Positions 6,414-11,420 of a stretch of DNA of 11,420 nt are shown here, piece by piece (within the stretch, counting starts at the first letter, position 1; every line of letters starts with the position of its first letter). Position numbers and translations under genes: made by a program. Below the pieces are notes generated by a model. It was not told where the DNA came from. It did not search any database and saw nothing but the letters and a program-made list of their open reading frames with translations. This stretch comes from Sandaracinaceae bacterium (GTDB lineage: Bacteria > Myxococcota_A > Polyangia > Polyangiales > JAFGIB01): assembly GCA_017881145.1 (NCBI GenBank), contig JADGRG010000676.1, positions 1-11,420 of the forward strand. Direction: 5' to 3'.

Positions 6414-7532
6414 TCAAACCGAGACCAAGCCTTCGAGCAAGCTCACCGCGCGCAAATTGCGATACCAGAGCTCGACTGGGTGCTCGCGAATGAAGCCGTG
6501 TCCGCCCAAGAGCTGCACGCCATCGGTGCCGATCTTCATACCCTTGTCGGCAGCCTGCAGGCGCGCCAGATACGCCTCGCGATGAAACGGCAGGCCTTGC
6601 TCGGCGCGTGAGGCCGCGCGGTAGGTGAGCAGCCGCATGCCGTCGAGCTCGATGGCGATGTCGGCGATCATGAACGCGATCGACTGCCGATGGGTGATCG
6701 CTTCGCCGAACGCGCTGCGCTCGTTGCAGTAGCTCTTCACGTAGTCGAGCACGGCCTGGCCTGTACCCACCGCCAGCGCCGCAGTGCCGATCCGGCACAG
6801 GTCCACCATGCGCTCGAGGTCGAAAGGCTTGTCACCGCCGAGCTTGGCGGCGGCAGGCACCTCTACGCTGTCCAGCTTCACGCGACAGAGCTGGAGCGGC
6901 CGAAGCCCCATGAAGGACTCGCGTTCCGCCGAGATACCGCTCGCGCTGCCAGCGACCGCGAACGCTGCCGGGCCCTGCCCTTGCACCTCAGCGATCACCA
7001 AGAGCAGCGAAGCGCTCGCTCCGAAGGGCACCATGGTCTTTTCACCGCTGAGCACGTAGCTGCCACCGCGCTTCTCCGCCGTGGTCTTCAGCTTGCGTGG
7101 ATCGAAGCGAGTGCTCGGTTCCATCAACGCGATGGCTGCAGGGTGAAATCCGTCCGCGGTGAAGGCAGGCAAGAGCGCTTGGTGTTGGGCAGCGCCGCCC
7201 TGATCGAGCACGGTGTTGATGAACGAAAGCGTCGAGAGCGCGCCGATGGCCATCGACATGTCGCCGTAGGCGAGGTCTTCCGCGATCAGCATGTTCGAGA
7301 TGGGCGAGCGCGCCGCGCCGTAGCCACCTAGCGCTTCGGGGATCTGCACGGCCTGAAAGCCCAGCTCCAATGTCTTGCCGTAGAAGTCGTCGGGCACGGC
7401 CCGGGCCTCGTCGCTCTTGCGCGAGGCAGCGCGCAGCTCGGTCTGCGCGAACCTGCGGACCGTGTCGCGCATCAGCTGCTGTTCTTCGGTCAGCGTCAGG
7501 TCGAAGAGAGGGTTCACAGGCTGCTCGGTCAT
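6414..7532 (-). CDS. Acyl-CoA dehydrogenase family protein, subunit 1 of a pair
   Basis: The protein has 372 residues starting at ATG 7532, with GGAG 4 nt upstream. The frame is open for 67 more codons to 7733, but that part is Arg-rich, crosses the promoter region and resembles no family N-terminus. The acyl-CoA dehydrogenase fold is clear from L-T-E-E-Q-Q-L-M-R-D (14-23), A-L-G-G-Y-G (67-72), R-S-A-F-G-E-A-I-T-H-R-Q (272-283, FAD/subunit contact) and Q-L-L-G-G-H-G-F (340-347). Two signatures are degenerate. T-E-P-x-A-G-S-D has become M-E-P-S-T-R-F-D (137-144). The usual E-G-T-x-Q-I-Q tail is cut to L-L-E-G-L-V-S-V and stop; Glu367 remains. The stop lies within a short direct repeat (CTCAAACC at 6402-6409 and 6413-6420 on the plus strand). 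It is first in a likely two-gene operon. Confidence 0.85.
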   Translation of the reverse strand: MTEQPVNPLFDLTLTEEQQLMRDTVRRFAQTELRAASRKSDEARAVPDDFYGKTLELGFQAVQIPEALGGYGAARSPISNMLIAEDLAYGDMSMAIGALSTLSFINTVLDQGGAAQHQALLPAFTADGFHPAAIALMEPSTRFDPRKLKTTAEKRGGSYVLSGEKTMVPFGASASLLLVIAEVQGQGPAAFAVAGSASGISAERESFMGLRPLQLCRVKLDSVEVPAAAKLGGDKPFDLERMVDLCRIGTAALAVGTGQAVLDYVKSYCNERSAFGEAITHRQSIAFMIADIAIELDGMRLLTYRAASRAEQGLPFHREAYLARLQAADKGMKIGTDGVQLLGGHGFIREHPVELWYRNLRAVSLLEGLVSV

Positions 7533-7640
7533 GGCTCTCCGTTCTGCGACGCGGACCCTCGAGAAGCCCGGCGATGGAGCCGAGAGGTCGCGCCACCGTC
7601 GCGTGGGCGATGCACGCCGCCGAAGCTCCGGTAGGCCAAA

Positions 7641-7658
7641 GTATACACTCCCGTATAC
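7641..7658. promoter_or_regulatory. GTATAC-N6-GTATAC candidate operator
   Basis: GTATAC at 7641-7646 and again at 7653-7658 form an AT-rich, symmetric 18-bp element in an otherwise GC-rich 258-bp divergent region. It is about 110 bp before the dehydrogenase start and 130 bp before the lipoprotein start. On the minus strand it includes TATACT, usable as a -10, but no good -35 lies at the right distance. The form suits a dimeric repressor such as a TetR-family regulator; no regulator gene is in the window. Confidence 0.45.
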
Positions 7659-7717
7659 CGAACGCGAGCGCCCCATAAAACCGGGCGTCTGCCGCAGCCC
7701 GCAGCCAGCAAGCCGGT

Positions 7718-7723
7718 TAGAAT
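7718..7723 (+). promoter_or_regulatory. Possible -10 element for the lipoprotein gene at 7791
   Basis: TAGAAT is a near-consensus -10 element, but no clear -35 lies 16-18 bp upstream. The predicted start near 7730 would give a leader of about 60 nt. The far-upstream in-frame ATG at 7722 overlaps this hexamer, which argues against using that ATG. Confidence 0.3.
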
Positions 7724-7781
7724 GCGCAGACACGCCCTCTCAGCACGTGAGCCAGCGCGACCCTGGTCGAACTTCCCCCAC

Positions 7782-7785
7782 GAGG
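7782..7785 (+). promoter_or_regulatory. Ribosome-binding site setting the start at 7791
   Basis: GAGG with a 5-nt spacer precedes the ATG at 7791. The signal peptide begins at this Met, so the in-frame ATG at 7722 is not supported. Confidence 0.7.
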
Positions 7786-7790
7786 TCCTC

Positions 7791-8621
7791 ATGCGTTACG
7801 CACCCCTCTTCTTGGCTGCCACATGCTTCGCTCTGGGCTGCCCAGCGACGAACGGCACGACGCTCACCGCCAGCGAGGCGCAACAAGCGATGGAGGAGTC
7901 GTCGACCTCGTCGCAGGCCGAGACCCTGGTCGCCAACGGCGTCGAGATCAGCACTAACTTCACGATCGGAAAAGCGGTGAAGGACGCCGCCGCCGAGCTG
8001 CGCGATTTCATCGCATCGCAGCTGCCCTGCGCGGAGATCACGCTGGCCGATGCCAAGCTCACCATCGACTACGGGAAGCTGGCCGGCACTTGCAGCTACA
8101 ACGGCCACAACTTTGCGGGCAGGCAAGTGATCAGCGTCACACGCAACGACGCGGGCAGCGTGCTGGTGCGGCATGAGTGGAGTGACTTCAACAACGGCAA
8201 GGTCTCCGTGACCGGCAGCGCAGACGTCACCTGGAATCCGCAAGAGAAGAGCCGTCGCGTCGTGCACGACCTGACCTGGACGGTGATCTCCGGCCCCTAC
8301 CAGGGGCGCAGCGGCGAAGGCACCGGCGATCGCACTCAGACACCGCTCGCAGGCGGCGTGCACGAAGGCATCCGGATCGACGGCACACGCGCCTGGCACG
8401 GCAAGCTCGGCCAGTGGAGCCTCGACATCAACGCAGTGGAAGTGCGCTGGCGCGATGCTGTGCCGCAAGCCGGCTCCTACGTGCTCGACACGCCCTTCGG
8501 CAAGACGCTTACGCTGACGTTCGGCCGCGTCGACGACAGCACCATCAAAGTCACGCTGACCAGCGGCACGCATAGCTTCGACTTCAACGTGAACGCGATC
8601 GGGCAAGTCGCTCGCCGCTGA
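7791..8621 (+). CDS. Lipoprotein of unknown function
   Basis: The protein has 276 residues. A short signal peptide (hydrophobic 4-15) ends at A-L-G-C with Cys17 as the likely lipid-attachment site, so I infer membrane anchoring. Position -3 is Ala, so the lipobox is not perfect. A helical, Ser/Ala-rich region near 26-76 is followed by a strand-rich body. Only two cysteines occur after Cys17, Cys80 and Cys101, which could form a disulfide. The tail from about 225 to 270 is a run of short strands (T-L-T-L-T-F at 239-244, K-V-T-L at 253-256, H-S-F-D-F-N at 261-266). I do not recognise a named domain. The style recalls uncharacterised myxobacterial lipoproteins that I know only as hypotheticals. 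It is divergent from the dehydrogenase operon and 50 bp upstream of the cNMP-domain gene, with which it may be cotranscribed. Confidence 0.75.
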   Translation: MRYAPLFLAATCFALGCPATNGTTLTASEAQQAMEESSTSSQAETLVANGVEISTNFTIGKAVKDAAAELRDFIASQLPCAEITLADAKLTIDYGKLAGTCSYNGHNFAGRQVISVTRNDAGSVLVRHEWSDFNNGKVSVTGSADVTWNPQEKSRRVVHDLTWTVISGPYQGRSGEGTGDRTQTPLAGGVHEGIRIDGTRAWHGKLGQWSLDINAVEVRWRDAVPQAGSYVLDTPFGKTLTLTFGRVDDSTIKVTLTSGTHSFDFNVNAIGQVARR

Positions 8622-8671
8622 ACGGTCGCTAGCATCGGCGGGGCACGGGCCGGCTGTCACGGGAGAGCTCA

Positions 8672-10012
8672 ATGGCGACGATTGCGGACCTAAAAGCGGC
8701 AGCCGACCAGGCGCTCTTCGCAGAGGCGCCAGAGCAAGCACTCGGGCTCTACAGCCGCATGGTGGAAGCTCAACCTGCAAACCTGGATGCACGGCTGCGC
8801 GTCGCGGACGCACTGATGGCGCTCGGGCAAGTGCAGCGCGCTGCGGTTGTCTATGCGGCGCTTTCACGACATGCAGCGCGCTCCGGCTATCCACTGCGCG
8901 CGCTGGTTGCGCTGAAAATGCTCTCCGCGATCGAGCCGAAGCTCGGCGTTTTGCTGCAGGACATCGCCACACTCTACGCGCGTGATTCGGCGCGGCTCGG
9001 GCGCAGCGTGCGTCGCGCCTTGCCCGACCTCAATGCGCCTGCGCCGGTCGAGACTGCGCCGCGCCCGATGCGCAGCGACGAGCTCGCTGCTCACGCCGAA
9101 CGAGTGGCTGCGGGCTACGAGAGCGCCGGCCTCGTGTATCCCGACAAGCTGATCCCGATCCCCGTGCTCTCGCTCCTGGACAAGGCCGAGTTCGGCAGCG
9201 TGCTCGAAGTGCTGCGCCTTCTGCGCGCTCGTCCGGGCACAGTGATCCTGCGCGAAGGGGATCCCGGACGAAGCTTCTACGTCATCGCGCGCGGCACGGT
9301 GTCCGTGACGACCGGCAACGAGCGCGCACCGACGCTGCTGGCGCAGCTGCACGACGGCGCAATCTTCGGTGAAATGGCGTTGCTATCGGCGAGTCCGCGC
9401 ACGGCGACCGTGAGCGCGCACACCGACTGCGATCTGCTGGAATTCGATTGCAGCGCACTGGTCGACGCCGGCGCAACGCTTGGCCGCCTCGCTTCCGCGC
9501 TGACGAGCTTCGCGCAAGAGCGCCTACTCAACACAGTGGTCGCCACCGCCACCATCTTTCGACCGCTCGACGAGCGGCAGCGCAACGACTTGATCAAGCG
9601 CTTCGTTGCGGTCCAGGTCGATCCCGGCGGCGTCATCATTCAGCAGGGCAGCCAGGGCCAAGGCATCTACGTGGTGCTCCGCGGAGAAGTCCGCGTGACC
9701 CGCAGCGAGGGCGCGGGCAGCATCGAGCTAGCTCGCCTCGGTGCCGGCGAAATGTTCGGCGAGATCTCGCTGCTCCGGCACGAGCCCACCACCGCCACCG
9801 TGGCCGCAAGCGACAAGGCGACGACCCTGCTCTTCCTGGGCCGCGACTACTTCGACCGCTTGCTCCAAGCAGTCCCCGAGCTCCGCACACACCTCTTGCA
9901 CTTGAGTGAGGAGCGCGTGATGGACATGCGCATCAGCATGGCACCCGGCTTCACAGCCCCCATCAAGGACGAAGAGCTCGAGGTCGATGTCGTGATCGAC
10001 GAAGAGAGCTAG
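8672..10012 (+). CDS. TPR protein with two cyclic-nucleotide-binding domains
   Basis: This 446-residue protein has no signal peptide, membrane segment or HTH and is probably a cytosolic ligand sensor or scaffold. GGGAG lies 6 nt before the ATG at 8672. Residues about 5-110 form TPR-like helices. The first cNMP domain (about 165-280) has the phosphate-binding cassette F-G-E-M-A-L (232-237) through P-R-T-A-T-V (242-247), with Arg243 in the place that holds the cyclic phosphate. The second (about 295-410) has F-G-E-I-S-L (362-367) but E-P-T-T-A-T-V (371-377), so Thr373 replaces that Arg. The tail from 425 is very acidic. The architecture resembles a PKA regulatory subunit without the kinase-inhibitor segment, and no effector domain is attached. 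The ligand (cAMP, cGMP or none) and the output are not shown by the sequence. Confidence 0.85.
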   Translation: MATIADLKAAADQALFAEAPEQALGLYSRMVEAQPANLDARLRVADALMALGQVQRAAVVYAALSRHAARSGYPLRALVALKMLSAIEPKLGVLLQDIATLYARDSARLGRSVRRALPDLNAPAPVETAPRPMRSDELAAHAERVAAGYESAGLVYPDKLIPIPVLSLLDKAEFGSVLEVLRLLRARPGTVILREGDPGRSFYVIARGTVSVTTGNERAPTLLAQLHDGAIFGEMALLSASPRTATVSAHTDCDLLEFDCSALVDAGATLGRLASALTSFAQERLLNTVVATATIFRPLDERQRNDLIKRFVAVQVDPGGVIIQQGSQGQGIYVVLRGEVRVTRSEGAGSIELARLGAGEMFGEISLLRHEPTTATVAASDKATTLLFLGRDYFDRLLQAVPELRTHLLHLSEERVMDMRISMAPGFTAPIKDEELEVDVVIDEES

Positions 10013-10147
10013 CAGCGCGGCGTTCAGCGGCGCAGTTGCGGTCGGCCGGAGTATCGAGAATCATAGGCAGCCTTGCGCGCCCTGACTGGTGGCCCAAGCT
10101 GGCCGCGGAAAGCCGGCGCAGACACCCCTTCCCAAACAGACCCCGAC

Positions 10148-10152
10148 GGAGG
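10148..10152 (+). promoter_or_regulatory. Ribosome-binding site setting the PPOX start
   Basis: GGAGG with a 5-nt spacer precedes the ATG at 10158. The frame is open 23 codons further upstream, but that part is Arg/Pro-rich and lies before the conserved family start. Confidence 0.75.
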
Positions 10153-10157
10153 CTCTC

Positions 10158-10550
10158 ATGCGTAAACTCACCGACAAGTGCAAGTCACTGCTTCAGAAGC
10201 CGGCGTTCGCTCACCTGGCGACGCTCATGGAAGACGGCAGCCCGCAGGTCAGCCCGGTTTGGATCGACGTGGATGGTGACACCATCCTGGTCAACTCCGC
10301 GCAGGGCCGCTTCAAGGACAAGAACATGCGCCACGACGCGCGCGTGGCGATCTCGGCCACCGACCCGGAGAACCCCTACAGCGCCGTGATGATCCGCGGT
10401 CGCGTAGTGAAGATCACGACCGAAGGCGGCGATGCGCACATCGATCGCATGGCCAAGAAGTACCTCGGCAAAGACGCCTATCCGTTCCGCCAGCCCGGCG
10501 AAGTGCGCGTGGTCTACCGGATCGAAGCCGAGAAGATCTCCAGCATGTGA
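10158..10550 (+). CDS. PPOX-family (pyridoxamine phosphate oxidase-like) FMN/F420-binding protein
   Basis: This 130-residue protein has the split beta-barrel of the pyridoxamine 5'-phosphate oxidase-like superfamily. F-A-H-L-A-T-L (17-23), D-G-S-P-Q-V-S-P-V-W (26-35), then R-F-K-D-K-N-M-R-H-D-A-R-V-A-I-S (51-66) are the usual cofactor-side motifs. The short length and the lack of a PdxH C-terminal region argue against true PdxH. Relatives of this size bind FMN or deazaflavin F420, and some bind heme; which applies here cannot be told. It is probably a cytosolic homodimer. Its neighbours are a cNMP-domain gene 145 bp upstream and a toxin-antitoxin pair downstream, neither suggesting a pathway. 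No clear promoter is seen in 10013-10157. Confidence 0.82.
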   Translation: MRKLTDKCKSLLQKPAFAHLATLMEDGSPQVSPVWIDVDGDTILVNSAQGRFKDKNMRHDARVAISATDPENPYSAVMIRGRVVKITTEGGDAHIDRMAKKYLGKDAYPFRQPGEVRVVYRIEAEKISSM

Positions 10551-10569
10551 GCGGGAAGACCGTGGCTCC

Positions 10570-10606
10570 TTGCCAAGATGTACACAGAATGGCATTTTAT
10601 GTACAT
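10570..10606 (+). promoter_or_regulatory. vapBC promoter with overlapping palindromic operator
   Basis: TTGCCA (10570-10575), a 17-bp spacer and CATTTT (10593-10598) form a plausible promoter. Its predicted start, about 10604-10606, falls on the ATG at 10605. The arms ATGTACA (10578-10584) and TGTACAT (10600-10606) are exact reverse complements, lying inside the spacer and over the start codon. Such a palindrome fits autorepression by an antitoxin or toxin-antitoxin complex, which is usual for type II systems. Confidence 0.5.
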
Positions 10607-10799
10607 GAGCCTCCGCCACAAGCATCTGAAGATCGATCAGCGCAAGCTTGATCGCGCCAAGAAGCTCCTGGCTTTGCCCACCGAGCAGGCCACGGTCGAC
10701 CGTGCGCTCGACGCCATTCTGGCGGAGGAGACCATCCTTCGTGCACATCGCAAGGCGCGCGCCGTCGGTGGTTTCGTCGACGCGTTCGGCGAGCCGTGA
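10605..10799 (+). CDS. vapB: VapB-type antitoxin
   Basis: This is a small basic protein of 64 residues from ATG 10605. In-frame ATGs at 10578 and 10599 would add 9 or 2 residues (M-Y-T-E-W-H-F-M-Y) that do not look like family sequence. No start has a Shine-Dalgarno site; 10605 is preferred because it sits at the predicted transcript start, so a leaderless mRNA is likely. The N-terminal part (L-K-I-D, then K-L-D-R-A-K-K-L-L-A-L, T-E-Q-A-T-V-D-R-A-L) has the strand-helix-helix pattern of ribbon-helix-helix VapB antitoxins that bind DNA as dimers. The C-terminal part (41-64) would wrap and neutralise the toxin. It overlaps the toxin gene by 4 bp (GTGA), so translation is probably coupled. VapB assignment rests on size, pattern and neighbour. 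Confidence 0.75.
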   Translation: MSLRHKHLKIDQRKLDRAKKLLALPTEQATVDRALDAILAEETILRAHRKARAVGGFVDAFGEP

Positions 10800-11206
10800 A
10801 GCGAGCCTTGCTCGACACCAACGTCTACATCGACTGGCTGAATGCAGGCCATCACGAGCCACTCGTGCTTGGACCCGGTTTGGTCCGGCACATGAGCACC
10901 GTCGTTCTCATGGAGCTCGAGGCGGGCGCTACCACGCTCGCTGCGCGCCGAGCCATCGGGCAGCTCTCGCTCGCCTTCGAGCGAACGGGACGGCTGGTGG
11001 CGCCTTCGCCGGCCGCATGGAAGCGAGCTGGCTCCGTCCTGCGCGGTCTGCGTGCGCGCGGACGGGAGGTCCGCCGCGCCTCCGTGGTCAACGACATGTT
11101 GATCGCGCTGACGGCGCGCGACATCGGCGCCACGGTGTTCACACGAGACAGCTCCGATTTCGCCGCGATTCGCCGGCTCGTCGATTTCTCGCTGATAGCC
11201 GTGTGA
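10796..11206 (+). CDS. vapC: VapC-type PIN-domain ribonuclease toxin
   Basis: This 136-residue PIN-domain protein starts at GTG 10796, overlapping the antitoxin stop. It has the four-acid metal site of VapC toxins: Asp7 in L-L-D-T-N-V-Y-I-D, Glu40 in M-E-L-E-A-G, Asp100 in V-N-D-M-L-I-A and Asp118 in F-T-R-D. A further Asp121 follows in S-D-F. Known VapC enzymes are Mg-dependent endoribonucleases that cut tRNA or rRNA and are held inactive by VapB; the RNA target here is unknown. All expected catalytic residues and the full domain length are present, so it is likely active. Type II modules of this kind are often carried by horizontal transfer, but base composition does not obviously differ from the surroundings and no mobility gene is nearby. 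Confidence 0.9.
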   Translation: MKRALLDTNVYIDWLNAGHHEPLVLGPGLVRHMSTVVLMELEAGATTLAARRAIGQLSLAFERTGRLVAPSPAAWKRAGSVLRGLRARGREVRRASVVNDMLIALTARDIGATVFTRDSSDFAAIRRLVDFSLIAV

Positions 11207-11420
11207 CGCTGATGCGCGCCCATCCGGTTGTCGCTGGGCCGCCGCCATAGGCGGCGGGCTACTTGTCCGCTGGGCTGTCCTCCGTTCGACGGCGAAATCG
11301 TCGAGGCGAGACTGCACATGGTTGAGCCTCACGCGTGCGGTGCCGGGTGTTACCACCGATGACTCGCAGTGTACGACGAGGTGCGCGGCGCTTTCTGGAA
11401 ACCGTGCACATCCGTCGAAA
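11207..11420. other. Non-coding tail of the window with a GC hairpin
   Basis: I see no convincing gene here. A hairpin of 8 bp (11239-11246 with 11250-11257, 3-nt loop) lies about 35 bp after vapC. No T-tract follows, so it is at most a weak terminator. The short Arg-rich open frame from 11359 to the edge has no ribosome-binding site and is not supported. Confidence 0.4.

Noticed and set aside
5729..6493. Plus-strand open frame of 254 codons over the acyl-CoA dehydrogenase genes
   Set aside because: It is His/Arg-rich, antisense to clear dehydrogenase motifs and has no ribosome-binding site of note.
7740..8972. Minus-strand open frame of 410 codons
   Set aside because: It is antisense to the lipoprotein and the start of the cNMP gene, runs through their intergenic region and has Arg/Ala/Val-rich shadow composition.
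11359..11420. Possible start of a new gene at the right edge
   Set aside because: There are only 20 codons, Arg-rich, with no ribosome-binding site or promoter.

Overview
The window is high-GC DNA with tightly packed genes on both strands. It looks chromosomal and fits a myxobacterium or close relative (Myxococcota, probably Polyangia). The pointers are a Gly-rich lipoprotein with EGF-like and Cys-rich modules, a signal peptide-TPR-beta-barrel protein whose TPR block is typical of that group, and a TPR protein with two cyclic-nucleotide domains. Taxonomy is inferred from protein style only; there is no rRNA or other marker.

Layout. 1-872 (-): 5' part of a Cys-rich lipoprotein gene that runs off the left edge, with a good promoter. 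873-1167: divergent intergenic region with a long inverted repeat. 1168-3598 (+): a dolichyl-phosphate-glucose-synthase-like GT2 glycosyltransferase, then a thiamine-diphosphate enzyme of the acetolactate-synthase-like superfamily. 3612-3863 (-): rpoZ, the RNA polymerase omega subunit, with its own promoter. 4004-5080 (+): a TPR/outer-membrane beta-barrel protein. 5138-7532 (-): two adjacent acyl-CoA dehydrogenase genes that look like one operon. A GTATAC-N6-GTATAC element lies in their upstream region. 7791-8621 (+): a lipoprotein of unknown function. 8672-10012 (+): the TPR/double cNMP-binding protein. 10158-10550 (+): a small PPOX-fold flavin/F420-type protein. 10605-11206 (+): a VapBC-type toxin-antitoxin pair with a 4-bp overlap and a palindrome over its promoter. 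11207-11420: no gene seen.

Most genes are ordinary housekeeping or accessory genes. I see no prophage, CRISPR array, insertion sequence, tRNA or biosynthetic cluster. The most interesting item is the acyl-CoA dehydrogenase pair. Each partner has lost family motifs that the other keeps, which suggests a heteromeric enzyme with composite active sites. The other notable points are a signal peptide whose hydrophobic core is a triplicated 18-bp unit, a second cNMP domain lacking the phosphate-binding Arg, and a toxin-antitoxin promoter that appears to start transcription on the antitoxin start codon.

Several long open frames lie antisense to these genes. They are by-products of high GC content and are not annotated. 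Five starts were set internally to the longest open frame, at 2054, 7532, 7791, 10158 and 10605. The first four follow ribosome-binding sites; the last follows a promoter.
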